Positions 56,201 to 63,480 of a stretch of DNA of 64,000 nt are shown here, in pieces. Every line of letters starts with the position of its first letter. The stretch's first letter is position 1. The position numbers were made by a program, and so were the translations under genes. Below the pieces are notes generated by a model that saw only the letters and a program-made list of their open reading frames with translations, ran no database searches and was not told the origin of the DNA. The DNA is from Mesocentrotus franciscanus (taxonomy: Eukaryota; Echinodermata; Echinoidea; Camarodonta; Strongylocentrotidae), in assembly GCA_037976565.1 (NCBI GenBank), contig CP137683.1, positions 6,116,321 through 6,180,320 on the forward strand, written 5' to 3'.

Positions 56201-56833
56201 GGAGAAGGAAGCTACAAATCGGAGTAACTTTGATCACATCCTCACGAGTTTGGAAAGGATTCTAGAACAGAATCACGTAAGATGGACTCAAATTGCCTTC
56301 TTCTAACATGTCTAATGCAGAATTTAGTTTCCTCATTTTAAATCTGTTGTATAATCCCATTAGTATATTAACCTCAGTTGAACAAGTATTATGAAAATAA
56401 CCTTAACCGAAACCCTATAATGATCTTTGAAACTTCGTTTCCTAAAGTAATGATTATCTACTTTTTAAAAAGTGTATTTATCTCCCATATCCTTCCCATG
56501 CCTATTCATATATATTCATACTTTTTCATAAATTCAATTTTTTAATAAGAAAGGAATAAACATCTCGTATGGAAAATTCCTTTTTTTCATTTTTCAACAT
56601 AAAAATTACAATGTGAGAGTCACTATAGTACCAGGTAGAAATGCTTTCAGCGCCTAAAAACAGCTGGCCTAAAGGCAGGGTTAAAATACTACTTTTAAGG
56701 CCCCTAAGGTGGATATGTGCGCGATATAAAATGCAATAGTTATTATTATTATTATTAATTTTGATTTTCACAGAATTACATGTCTCTCAATGACTTGGAT
56801 GAAGGATTGTTTGCGTCTACACTGGACATGTGA
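30893..56833 (+). CDS. Single-pass receptor pseudokinase (tyrosine-kinase-like domain, stub ectodomain), 15+ exons
   Basis: Proposed exons: 30893-30946, 35579-35609, 37099-37143, 38226-38270, 43898-43942, 45811-45855, 46979-47023, 48251-48400, 49722-49752, 50370-50440, 50999-51169, 51743-51847, 52331-52512, 52892-52996, 53522-53627, 54353-54449, 56177-56276, 56774-56833. They sum to 1,488 nt (495 aa) with every junction in phase. Order in the protein: signal peptide 1-18; Thr/Glu/Pro-rich stalk of about 100 residues made largely of 15-residue repeats; two cysteines (C112, C114); TM 123-146; juxtamembrane with NMAYEM; kinase-like domain about 207-476; tail with NYMSL. The glycine loop GRGDFGEV is intact, but the VAIK lysine is Arg (VAIRQ, R241) and HRD reads NGT (T345). 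DFG is DYG and APE is SPE. Phosphotransfer is therefore unlikely and a scaffold or allosteric role is likelier. No ligand-binding domain is seen. Exons upstream of 30893, if any, appear non-coding. Confidence 0.8.
31585..31698 (+). CDS. Small acidic ORF or exon inside the Polinton-like element
   Basis: After a TTTTACCAG acceptor-like sequence the frame begins with four Asp codons, followed by Glu/Lys-rich and Trp-containing residues, and stops at 31696-31698. The upstream frame from 31453 is hydrophobic and pyrimidine-tract encoded, so the coding part, if real, probably starts at the acceptor. No family is recognised. Confidence 0.3.
   Translation, partial: DDDDEEEKEEDPVIEQESEWVQERDWSEEIDRSVVET
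31823..31985. repeat. Tandem TTACGGCGTTAAA-type repeats upstream of the finger ORF
   Basis: About ten degenerate copies of TTACGGCG(TTAAAC) or TTACGGGGTG alternate. They are followed by ACTATATAATTATAACG, a plausible TATA region, about 70 bp before the ATG at 32054. The array could be a promoter-proximal protein-binding array of the mobile element. Confidence 0.6.
32054..32158 (+). CDS. C2H2 zinc-finger mini-ORF of the Polinton-like element
   Basis: A 34-codon frame from ATG at 32054 to TGA at 32156-32158. It contains one canonical C2H2 finger: Cys-x2-Cys, 12 residues, His-x4-His, with basic residues in the recognition helix. The finger is complete and the ORF stops eight residues after the last His. 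Its end overlaps the long acidic ORF in the +1 frame, so the two may once have been one DNA-binding protein. Function (element-end or promoter binding) is inferred. Confidence 0.6.
   Translation: MSDRYACSLCDKSYSRKFDMQRHEQNVHPDTKRE
32130..32789 (+). CDS. Acidic helical ORF of the Polinton-like element
   Basis: A 219-codon frame whose true start is uncertain; the region after the finger stop gives about 211 residues. It has an N-terminal Ser/Glu/Asp-rich segment with a short basic patch (PPSKKQR) and then a conserved-looking helical core of about 110 residues with WVVKRTFFDLYSKFL and NLRKAVKRVLARHG. The C-terminal tail has two near-identical Asp/Glu-rich repeats. The helical core is not low complexity, which argues for a real protein. 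I do not recognise the family. AATAAA signals follow near 33133. Confidence 0.6.
   Translation: MYILIRNENEDSIAGEETSEDDFSEPPSKKQRAVVESSDDAETSDSESEGEDESSKSEIPNMEELEDNLAYQEWLEQSMTNTEDLRDEKYQKYISEGMDEEEAKEKAHVKVLWVVKRTFFDLYSKFLQQNVYLARADINHEIISDLTEKVENGMNLRKAVKRVLARHGTQFEGLFQYQDENDDDDDSEEETEGADESDSENENDDDSEEETEGTDGSDN
33184..33596 (-). CDS. Convergent minus-strand reading frames in the Polinton-like element
   Basis: Two frames abut: 33596-33390 (68 codons) and 33393-33184 (69 codons), overlapping by a few bases in different phases. They have ordinary amino-acid composition (several Trp, Cys and Pro), not repeat-like. The second ends in TGA immediately followed by AATAAA on the minus strand, facing the + strand AATAAA signals of the acidic ORF across a short gap. 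This suggests a convergent gene broken by one frameshift. A diverged copy of the same DNA lies at 33895-34230. No family is recognised. Confidence 0.35.
33299..34230. repeat. Direct duplication of a ~320-bp cassette inside the element
   Basis: 33299-33612 and about 33895-34230 are collinear and highly similar. Shared blocks include ATGAACGGGTCGGAGTAAAA, GTCTTGTGAGAGGGTCATAA and ATAGATATTGGTCCAACCT. Between them lie shorter repeats (AGAGTCGAAATGGxGAAAGT twice, near 33606 and 33677). Confidence 0.75.
34310..34640. repeat. Subterminal tandem copies of a TIR-derived unit
   Basis: Blocks of about 70-115 bp repeat in direct orientation: TTTACAAGTCCAGAAGATAA, AAATCCCTATxTAAA, then AGTCAAAAxCCCATAGACA and GTTATAAGTCACTTTT. 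They occur near 34310, 34395, 34485 and 34565, with a diverged copy at 33790-33900. The innermost copy merges into the right terminal inverted repeat at 34585. Confidence 0.65.
34880..35000 (-). mobile_element. SINE fragment, minus strand
   Basis: Contains CACCTGGGTGGAGTGTGGCA and GGTAAAGGACATTAGTG, body blocks shared with the SINEs at 21281 and 30186. The tRNA-like head is not preserved. Confidence 0.55.
36402..36476 (+). other. Exon-like block B (Ser/Thr/Glu/Pro coding) repeated in the array
   Basis: After CATTACCTTAG the frame reads GSTPSTAESTAEST, the same composition as the stalk exons, and then runs to a stop. No good donor follows. Instead a GTA-rich microsatellite begins about 30 bp further. 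Related blocks lie at 43170, 44831, 46845 and 47618. These may be degenerate stalk exons whose donor was lost or swallowed by GTA expansion. They could also be alternative terminal exons giving secreted forms. Confidence 0.4.
36476..36840. repeat. (GTA)n-type microsatellite, unit 1
   Basis: AGTAGTAG-type trinucleotide repeats with interruptions. Related tracts recur at about 37590-37980, 43250-43620, 44900-45600 and 47690-47960, one per duplicated unit. Both strands give spurious Leu-, Val- or Ser-only frames. Confidence 0.9.
37590..37980. repeat. (GTA)n-type microsatellite, unit 2
   Basis: Here the tract follows directly after CCCCCTAAAGGCT. Compared with the other units, the block-B exon and its flank are missing, so this unit carries an internal deletion. 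Confidence 0.85.
38787..39060 (-). pseudogene. LINE ORF2 C-terminal part (downstream of the nested insertion)
   Basis: On the minus strand this reads MKYLGVTLYKFLTWSLHV, then RRIRHYTTRKKLITLYYSL and PHLNYCNSVWG. These are the typical thumb-region motifs that follow the catalytic domain in CR1/Jockey-type reverse transcriptases. It continues the frame cut at 40451. Confidence 0.8.
39061..40450. mobile_element. 1,390-bp insertion inside the LINE, flanked by CACTA direct repeats
   Basis: The LINE reverse transcriptase is cut between IHYSC and the DSVESMKYLG segment. Both sides carry CACTA (39056-39060 and 40451-40455), a 5-bp target duplication. The inserted DNA starts TGTTGAGTTGGTG and ends GGTTTTGTC. 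Part of it (about 39640-40020) is clearly more GC-rich than its surroundings. Length and 5-bp duplication would suit a solo LTR, and it begins with TG, but it ends TC rather than CA. Class is left open. Confidence 0.6.
40451..41440 (-). pseudogene. LINE reverse transcriptase domain
   Basis: Motifs in order: NYRPISVLPTISKIFEK, ERQSGFRPRHST, AIFLDLKKAFDVIPHHLIL, SGVPHGSILGPL and the catalytic LYADDMAVF. The catalytic Asp pair is intact. The domain is cut at its 3' end by the nested insertion. The frame joining it to the endonuclease part is interrupted by a stop near 41441. Confidence 0.85.
41441..42677 (-). pseudogene. LINE APE-type endonuclease region
   Basis: The N-terminal part (42677-42300) has IAHLNIRSLRNKVDDL and LTLSETWLG. 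The rest (42340-41441) has GIVYRPPN, VILGDFNCN and GLSDHLLI, the hallmark APE motifs. The two parts lie in different frames, joined by a frameshift near 42320. A linker with YWEKFKEFRNRANALNK leads to the reverse transcriptase. Confidence 0.8.
43250..43620. repeat. (GTA)n/(AGT)n microsatellite, unit 3
   Basis: Trinucleotide AGT repeats with ATT interruptions, followed by AATAATAATGATAATG-type repeats to 43770. Long frames on both strands here are artefacts of the repeat. Confidence 0.9.
44900..45600. repeat. (GTA)n/(AGT)n microsatellite, unit 4 (longest, ~700 bp)
   Basis: Nearly continuous AGT repeats with AAT, GGT and CGA interruptions. It follows block B at 44831. The longest tract of the array, it implies strong local expansion. 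Confidence 0.9.
46009..46416. mobile_element. TTAA MITE (400 bp) with its empty site preserved in the neighbouring unit
   Basis: The left end TTAA-AGATAAAGACCAGTTCTG and right end CAAAACTGGTCTTTACCT-TTAA are inverted. The sister unit reads CCACGTTTAATGGAATAATG at about 47171-47190, i.e. the same sequence with one TTAA and no insert. This proves insertion with TTAA duplication. No transposase is encoded. The TTAA signature is shared with the element at 13596, but the termini differ. Confidence 0.85.
47690..47960. repeat. (GTA)n/(AGT)n microsatellite, unit 5
   Basis: AGT repeats with CTG and TTG interruptions, following the last block B at 47618. The array ends here; unique sequence begins near 47970. 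Confidence 0.9.
48251..48400 (+). CDS. Transmembrane exon of the receptor pseudokinase
   Basis: A 150-nt exon, phase 1 to phase 1, after GATAG and before ACAG|GTTCAC. It encodes the end of the stalk (VTEPSPVPCECNG), a membrane span of about 24 residues (VGIAVLAILLLVSIIINVIQ...) and a basic stop-transfer WRRQ. The paired cysteines C112 and C114 could form an interchain bridge. Part of the gene annotated at 30893-56833. Confidence 0.85.
48442..48669. mobile_element. Fold-back MITE with GGCCCATATTCACAAAGG termini
   Basis: Left end GGCCCATATTCACAAAGG and right end CCTTTGTGAATTCGGGCC are inverted. A second inner pair is ACCCATGGTTTAAA / TTTAAACCATGGGT, and GCGCAAAATAAGCG / GCTTATTTTGCGC flanks the core. 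About 228 bp, non-coding, 41 bp after the transmembrane exon. Confidence 0.75.
48832..48878 (+). other. Possible alternative terminal exon giving a kinase-less receptor
   Basis: After CCATTTACAG the phase-1 frame from the transmembrane exon would read ALKLGLEVTPTKHIY and stop at 48876-48878. The first five residues match YTALKLG at the start of the kinase exon at 50999, so this looks like a partial duplicate of that exon's 5' end. If spliced in, it would yield a membrane stub without the kinase-like domain; otherwise it is an exon relic. Confidence 0.4.
49722..50440 (+). CDS. Two juxtamembrane exons of the receptor pseudokinase
   Basis: Exon 49722-49752 (31 nt, phase 1 to 2) encodes FEASQKPVP. 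Exon 50370-50440 (71 nt, phase 2 to 1) encodes DKRYVSHEANENMAYEMIQT. Both have good acceptors (TTTTTACAG, TTTTTCTCAG) and donors (GTGAGT, GTGAGA). The tyrosines in RYVSHE and MAYEM are candidate phosphorylation sites for partner kinases, since this domain is probably inactive. A (TA)n and a (CA)-rich tract lie in the intron near 49793-49990. Confidence 0.75.
50999..56833 (+). CDS. Kinase-like domain exons of the receptor pseudokinase (8 exons)
   Basis: 50999-51169: ALKLG, then glycine loop GRGDFGEVWKG and VAIRQIP (Lys to Arg). 51743-51847: helix C with E255, then HPNVVKCLGYC. 52331-52512: ILYEFITGGTLLTHL, a kinase-insert-like stretch and LAWQIAKGMQFLGSKK. 52892-52996: IINGTLCAHNVLLADG (HRD replaced by NGT) and KLSDYGL. 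53522-53627: RWSSPES and YGDIWSFGIVLWEIVTLG. 54353-54449: ARPYPDMTF...VANGYQMPRP. 56177-56276: YTVMSGCWEKEATNRSNF, the C-lobe end. 56774-56833: NYMSLNDLDEG and stop. The donor after 54449 is GTCAAG, weaker than the rest. Conserved structural residues (W-S-F-G, CW, P-E) argue that the fold is kept under selection although catalytic residues are lost. Confidence 0.85.
53195..53260. repeat. (TA)n(TG)n microsatellite in a kinase intron
   Basis: A TATA-rich run followed by TGTGTG repeats; nothing else of note. Confidence 0.9.
53822..53990 (-). mobile_element. tRNA-derived SINE fragment, minus strand, in a kinase intron
   Basis: Contains GGTGGAGAGTGGCAAATATG and AAAGGACGTTAGTGCC, shared with the other SINEs. 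The complement of a B box is GGGATTCGAAACCCC near 53914, with an A-box-like complement near 53950. Confidence 0.7.
54900..55200 (-). mobile_element. LINE ORF2 C-terminal relic, minus strand
   Basis: Reading from 55157 down, the peptide includes NWQKVFNFKFQQEG, INQVKFKVLHNIFPSKHNI and WRIKENDKCDIGKE. This is the C-terminal segment of Tx1/L1-type LINEs (Trp-Ile/Val-Phe, KLLHRILPT-like, then a Cys-containing knuckle). The expected second Cys of the knuckle is Gly, and no reverse transcriptase motif remains nearby. It lies in the long intron between 54449 and 56177. Confidence 0.6.
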
Positions 56834-57285
56834 AATTAAGCCATGATCGCATATGCAGCGGTACTACAACGCATCTACATCTTTTTCGCTGTACAATGGT
56901 CGGATCTAACTGGACTATAGGGACATTATAGGGACATTAGAAGGACTAACATGTGCTAGATTTAGCCAAGAGTGTTGAATCAGGCTATCGCAAATAATTG
57001 TTTTGCATTTTTCCTCTTTCTCACTCTCTCCCCTCCACCTGCCTTTTTAAAACATTGAGCTTACTTATAGCTCACTCTTCCTTTTTAGGTCATCAATTAC
57101 ATCACACTATACTATTTCGAACCTTCATCTATACATTAAAAACATATACTTCTCATTCAATAGTAGACTCACACTATGTGTATCACAATCTTGAGTAATT
57201 TACAGTTGCATAAAGATTGTTTACTTGTATTTGTATGATTCTGCTTAGTGTTTTTCTTATTATGTAGATACTTTGTAAAAATATT
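56834..57285. other. 3' UTR and downstream flank of the receptor gene
   Basis: AT-rich sequence after the stop at 56831-56833. I see no further exon and no clear AATAAA close to the stop, so the polyadenylation site is not placed. Confidence 0.5.
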
Positions 57286-57520
57286 TGTCAATTCAGCCGG
57301 CGACAAGACGGGGGTGGAGGGGTGGTGGAGAGTAAGAGCACTATTTTCCGTCTTTTTTGGGGTCCAATTTGTGAGGAAATATTTAGCGGCGACTTATCCA
57401 GCCAGCAAATAAGCGGGGTGGGGGTGGAGAGCACTTTTTGCCCAATTCGTGAGAAAATGTTTTGCGGCGAATCAGCCAGCCGGCGCATGAGCGGGCGGGA
57501 GGGGGAGGGGTAAGAGGACT
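57286..57520. repeat. Two to three tandem copies of a ~105-bp G-rich unit
   Basis: CAGCCGGCGACAAGACGGGG, CAGCCAGCAAATAAGCGGGG and CAGCCGGCGCATGAGCGGGC start successive units, each followed by GGTGGAGAG..GAGCACT and CAATTxGTGAGxAAAxxTTT. G-rich runs dominate the + strand. A (TTTG)n at 57527-57550 and a (TTTA)n at 57665-57720 follow. Confidence 0.65.
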
Positions 57521-57684
57521 AATTTTTGTTTGTTTGTTTGTTTGTTTTTTTGGGGGGCAAAACCAAAAAAAGTGCTCTTAAATTACAAATATCGCAGACC
57601 GCTATTTTCGCTCAGTTGGGGGATGGGGTTTAGCGTGAGGAATAACAGTACTATACAAAAACGTTTTTATTTATTTATTTATCT

Positions 57685-57715
<31 letters not shown>

Positions 57716-58049
57716 TTTTTGGTCGGGGGGGGGGGGCATGGATCCGCGCCTGGGTCTAGCCCCGATAGCCTCGCATGCTGCTTGGTACATCATTTTATTA
57801 TTGATCGTCGTAGTATTCAGTCAGTGAATTTCACATTGGATTTCACTGTAGAAGATTTAAAAGAACCACATCAGACAACGAAGAGATTGATCAAAAAGTA
57901 AATGAACGGTGCGCCATGTAAATAGGGATAATGATGATGATAATGATGATGATAATGATGATGATAATGATAATGGTAACAGTACTGATACTGACTTATC
58001 CACTAGACCAGGACATCTCCATATTGTCTTCATATTTTGAACAACAAGA

Positions 58050-58335
58050 TCAATCATGACGATGTTGAGACCCAAAGCTCTACACCCTCCTTACATCCTA
58101 CATTTGTAGCAATGGTGGGGATTCGAACCCCAAACCATGTGCTTTTTTGGCTTACCACTAAACCACAACACCTCCATATAATCTTATCACATTCAACAAC
58201 AAGATCAATCTCGACTCTGTTGAGCCCTAAAACATTACAGCCTCCTTATACCTCCTACATTAGTAGCAATGGTATAGGGATTTGAACCCCGAACCATGTA
58301 CCTATTACCTAACCACTAGACCACGACACCTCATA
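58050..58335 (-). mobile_element. Two tandem tRNA-related (SINE head) copies, minus strand
   Basis: GGGGATTCGAACCCCAAACC (about 58118) and GGGATTTGAACCCCGAACC (about 58267) are complements of tRNA B/T-loop regions. Each is followed by a CACTAAACCACAACACC or CACTAGACCACGACACC block that complements an A-box-bearing 5' half. The copies share AACAACAAGATCAATC at their left sides. They could be a dimeric SINE or two tRNA pseudogenes. Confidence 0.6.
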
Positions 58336-58339
58336 TTTC

Positions 58340-59345
58340 CTTTTCCCTTTTTGCCTTCGATGGGGCCTGGAGCACCTACACCTCCGTAACCATATACGCC
58401 ACTGAGTGTGGAAGAGTATAGGTCAGGTTGAAGCTCACTGAATCCCATTCAGAGGCCTCGTTATTCCCAAGATCGTTATTTGGTGTACCAGAAGTAAAAT
58501 ATATCAAAAATATCTAAAATTGTATTGAAGTTGATGAAAACACGATCTCTGTTCTACGGAAAGGCCTAAAACTTTGTTTTGTCATCGCATTTGTATATGC
58601 TAATAATAGGCCCTTCTCTCATGAACATTGATGATTATATCCTAAAATTGACCTTCTGTTTTACTTTATGTACGTATTTATGTATTTATCTGTTTATGTA
58701 TACACAAATGAGGCTTCCTGGGAAATAAAACGAGGAAGTTACCCCCCCCCCCAACAAAAAAACAACAACAACAACAAACAAACAAACAACACATTTTCAA
58801 GCTCTATTTTCTTTTTTCTATAATTTATTGATAGGGAAATAGGTATACTAGCAGTAAGTATAAGACGGTATTCATAAAAGTCAAGATACAAACTTTAGGT
58901 ATAAGAAAGGGTCTTCTCATTTTAATAGTGACTGGAAATGTTTGATATTTATGAATAAAAGGAAATCAGTGTGAACTAAAAGTGAATGTTAGTATGGCCT
59001 CTTATTCAAAATGTCCTATAAGTTTGAAATAGTCCTAAATCCGTGTAATACAGAACATCCATACTAGCGTACTCATACATGTAACCGAGAGGCTATGGGA
59101 TTTAAAATTTCTATTCTTTATCACTTCAGAGATAGAGAGGGTAAAAAGGGAAAAGAGAAAGAGGGAAAAGGATAAAGGAGAGAGAGAGAGAGAGAGAGAG
59201 AAGGAGAAGAAGAAGAAGAAGAAGAATGGAAGAAAAAGAAGAAGAGTGGAGAGCGGGGTTGGGGGACAAGGCCGGGGTAGAGGGAGATGGAGAGAGAGAG
59301 AGAGGGAGAGGGGTGGGGTGGTAAATAGAGGTAGATAGAAGATAG

Positions 59346-59376
<31 letters not shown>

Positions 59377-59895
59377 CATGAAATGGATTATTCCTCGACT
59401 CCTGGTAAATGCTGTGAATCTCTTTGATCTGTTCATTAATGATACACAAAAGAGAAAATGTCATTTAAGAAAACTGTTCAATGTTTAGTATTGAAAACAA
59501 GAGAAAATACTGTTGAAAGTTGACTGTCAATAATTCTGTTCTAGGCTAATACGAATAACTCAAATGTTAGCTTAAAGAATACTATATATATATATCATTT
59601 CAAAGAACATTCCATAATGTCACCATCCATACAAGTTTGCTCTCCATCATAACCTAAAGTTGGACAGATTTCCCCCAAATTATTACGATATATATAGGCA
59701 TATAGACCTTTATTACCTATACCGTGGTAGTATTCATTATTCGGATGACTTAATATTTCATAAAGATGAAATAATATTTAATAAGAAGAAGCTATTCATC
59801 ATTGAAATATCAATGTCAATTTTTGTCACGATTTCAGATTTCAAACAGACGAAAGAAACGTTATGTTATGGCCTAACGTTGCCTTATCTTTGACC
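58340..59895. repeat. Dispersed ~1.7-kb repeat, copy 2 (main part)
   Basis: Collinear with 22130-23720, including the compound purine microsatellite at about 59175-59375 and the closing ACGTTATGTTATGGCCTA. The remaining 150 bp of the repeat resumes at 62230, after an intervening 2.3 kb. No gene is supported. Confidence 0.7.
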
Positions 59896-62229
59896 AATAT
59901 GTAGCCCCTGTTTGGTGCAACATTGATATTTTATATTTATATATTATTATACGCATATTCGCATGTATGGAATATTACATGTGAGTCCATGAATTATATA
60001 ACTTTATGCTTTTTCACCTTAGAGAACATTTCACATGCTCTATACAGTGCAGTGATACATGCCCATATTCTATGCATACAACGTGTGCCTTGTATGGGGT
60101 ATACCATGCAACTTCCAAGTTTGCTTTAATACTTTGTTTGTTTACTTTCTCTGGAATCAGGGGAGAACCAGGAAGATCTTCCTGGGAGAACAATGCCGTC
60201 CCCCCTAAACATGAGGCATGTTTGGTCAAGCTACAGACAAAGGGGAAATGACCATGGTTGGGTCATTCCATTGTCTTAGCCTCGGGGCGTTATGGCCTAT
60301 GAATTAATGTTCATACTGTATTAATTATGATTGTTTATCTTTCTCCAGTTGGGAAGTTATTTATATGATTATATAATGTTTCCTCTGTATCAATGCTGTG
60401 TGATTTAATTGTTAAATGCTTATCCTGAACATATATTAATGAGAGCACTTAAGCTTTTTACCTCTTTGGTTGGGAGATGGCATAACCCATCTCAAAGTCA
60501 GCCATCTCCTCCTCCTCATCAGCCTCTTTTGTCTCCACCCTCCATTGAGACAACATCAAATTAATTGTCGCTGACAATATTTAATATTTCTTCTGTTCAG
60601 GTAAGCACATTATAACACTTTTGAATATCTTACTCATTTGTAATCAACTCTCTCTCTCTTTTTAAATTACTTTTATCTTTCTCTTTTCTTCCCACACAGA
60701 CGCGCCAGCTTTCTCCTCTCACTCTTCTTCCATCTTTATTTTCTTTTCTGCATCTCCATATACCATTGGCACCATATCACCTCTCACACTTAGATATTTT
60801 TTCCTTACGATATTTGTCTTAATTTCATTTTCTATCTTTAAAGAGATCTATTCTACTCACTATTTGAGGGATCCACACTAAACAAGCCCTGCTTCTTAGT
60901 GGACCTCTCCATTTCCTCAATTTTAGTATACAAAAAATAATAGATAAAAAATAAAACAACTTTAAGAATCATAATATTTACTTTTCATGTTAACTCTGTA
61001 TTTTTTAATAATCCAAATTATGAATAATGTTTTAGTCATTGATTAGTATTTTCGTCACGCTTGATTTGATTCTTTTGCATTGCTTACTGTATATTGATTT
61101 GTATATTCATGTTGTATACTATACAATTATTGTTTACTGCATATTGAATTGTATTGTGTTTGCAATGATGCTAGAAAAAATGGAAATGAAATAAACTAAA
61201 CTGAAACTGAAACTGAAACTGTTTAGCACTTTGTATTTCTCAAGAGTGGATGATTATGCAGCTGTGAGATTTAAACGGATTTTGTGTGAAGTTGTTGTAG
61301 GGATGGGTGATTGTGATATCCTATGCTGTTGAATCATGTGATTGTGTTACCCAATGCTATTGAATCATTCTTTGAACTTGTAAACTTATTACAGTTATCT
61401 CTGATTGTTACTAACCAATGCAAATATATCGTTATCATATATGTTGCATGTTTTTCTGTAAATATTTACTAACCATTTTAGTTTTGATGTCTTGACATGA
61501 GGATTTATAATTTAGATAATAATAGTAAAGGTATTTAGTATTATTCACTTGCTCTTTTGTCTCCACCCTCCATTGAGACAACATCAAATTAATTGTCGCT
61601 GACAATATTTAATATTTCTTCTGTTCATGAGACAACGTCGTTACTCCAATTAAATGAAGGCCGTCGCCTCAGCACCTCCATTTGGAAACCCTTAACCCTC
61701 ATGTCCAAATGTTGTAATATAGGATATAAATGTAGAAATTATTGATATATAAGTTATGACCTTGTAGGGTTAGTCTTGATTGTAGTAGTTAGCTCAGTTA
61801 AATGTTATTGTTTTGTTAAAGTTAATATTGTGGAAATAAGTTTTTAGTAATAAAGGGAAAAGACATCCCTATATATATATATACTCACATATACAATGAT
61901 TGATAGTTTAGATTTTCAGACTCTTGTGTGTAGTGATGGAATGAGCGTGATTGCTTTGATTGTGTAACTGTATATGCTGTGATATGTTCTATGTGTTTGT
62001 GGTATGATTGAATTGTTTGTATATGTGATGTACTTGGTGTGTAATGTTTGTGTGAATGCTTATCTTGTCGAACCGACGGAAAAAGGGTGAACCATTAATT
62101 TGCATGGGTTCTAATGAAAGAGAAGTCCCTTTTATATGCAATCATTGATTAGACTTCCGCTGCTATGAATGATATGTTTTGATATTTAAATGATCCTCAC
62201 CCCACCCCAAAAACGTCGGTGCTACAAAT
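59896..62229. mobile_element. 2.3-kb sequence inserted into repeat copy 2, with LINE 3' UTR and a 76-bp direct repeat
   Basis: Absent from copy 1 of the repeat. It contains a LINE 3' end (about 60640-61220) with GCTTCTTAGTGGACC, shared with the LINE at 27646, ending in a run of CTGAAA units. A perfect 76-bp direct repeat at 60524-60599 and 61552-61627 flanks that part. An exact palindrome, CCAGGAAGATCTTCCTGG, lies near 60168. No coding region is convincing. Confidence 0.5.
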
Positions 62230-62385
62230 ATACGAAGGTAATCTTAAACAGCTTTTTTTGTATCTCCGAAATATCGAGAAGGGGAACTTTTCCTCTCAAA
62301 ACTTTCATGGAGCAGCAAGTGAAAGTGTTCCAGCCAAACAATGACGTCACTCAATACAATGGGCCGATTTGTACGGGCCAAAATG
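62230..62385. repeat. Dispersed repeat, copy 2 (right end)
   Basis: ATATCGAGAAGG, ACTTTCATGGAGCAGCAAGT, GAAAGTGTTCCAGCCAAACA and ATGACGTCACTCAATACAAT match 23755-23865 with few changes. A TGACGTCA octamer is conserved in both copies. Confidence 0.75.
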
Positions 62386-63480
62386 ACTCATAATCCGAAG
62401 AAAAGGCGATTAGAAGCGACTTGCGGTTCACGGGTGAATGACTGGGTGCACTATCACTTGGTACAAAACTCTTGCGCACACTTTCACGTATCATACACAC
62501 AGTACACAATCATGTACAATATATACGCAGCATACTAGCAGCGACAGGTGTAGAGCTAACAACACTGCCATGTATAGAAATGTGACGAGACTAAATCACG
62601 TTTAGAATTGGCCTAGCTAGACCATACATTCTGAGAGAGGAGGGAACATACAACATTTTTTTTTCTTGACATGAACTTTGATTTAGAAGTGCTACAGGGC
62701 AGTGAAATGTGATCGTTTGTTTAGTGAATCCTGCCGAGATAAGGCTTGCTGCGGACTGGGAATTTGTCACGTACACCTCCGCCCAGACTGCCGGGAGGAA
62801 ACTCACGCAAGATCGGGATCACGGGAGGTCGGAAGGCCGTGTAGGATTGGGCTTTCAAGCGACTGCTATAATTCTCTAATTATTCTTTCTCCTGTGCTGT
62901 TTGAGCGATTTCAGAGACTGTTTCCTGCGAATAGTGAGATCAGATCGGGCAAATTGTTAGAGTTCTATTGACTGGATAATGGACGATTCTAATCCGTGGC
63001 TATTATTTGGGATTACGTCTGTCAAATTATCACTGTCCAGCGGCAGGTGACAATAGAGTCTTTACAAGTTTTCTGTGTGCTACATTGAGAACTTGTTGAA
63101 GAGATCGACCTGTCCATATTTCGTCTATCTGGATCTGTAGATTCCTGAGATCTTAAACTCATGCGGGAGTCCTAAATTCGTGAGTAACCTCAAATAAGTA
63201 TGGTTCATTTCATAACAACCATTTGATAGCACCTACCAGCACCAACCACCCCCACGATGGCCCCGAAAACCCTAATTAGTCCAAGGTAGACTACGTAACG
63301 GAACGAAGAATATTATGATTTTCGGGGGGTATTTCAGTGCGGAGAGAGAAAAAAAGGTTTCAATTCCATAGATTTTTAAATATTTCATTTGTGTTTTCTT
63401 TCAATTTAGCAAAATCTTAAAAGTTTTAAGTATTAACCAAAGGCTAGCTGCATGTTACAACTCGGGGAACTTAGGGTGGG
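62386..63480. other. No gene recognised
   Basis: Mixed-composition sequence with some GC-rich patches (about 62745-62850). A frame at 62702-62971 has several Cys and Arg residues but no domain and no splice support that I can see. Confidence 0.45.

Noticed and set aside
58110..58335. Pair of minus-strand tRNA genes
   Set aside because: Only B-box/T-loop-like segments are well formed; acceptor stems do not pair convincingly, so SINE heads are likelier.
62702..62971. Cys/Arg-containing 89-codon frame
   Set aside because: No recognised pattern and no supporting splice sites; could be chance in a locally GC-richer patch.
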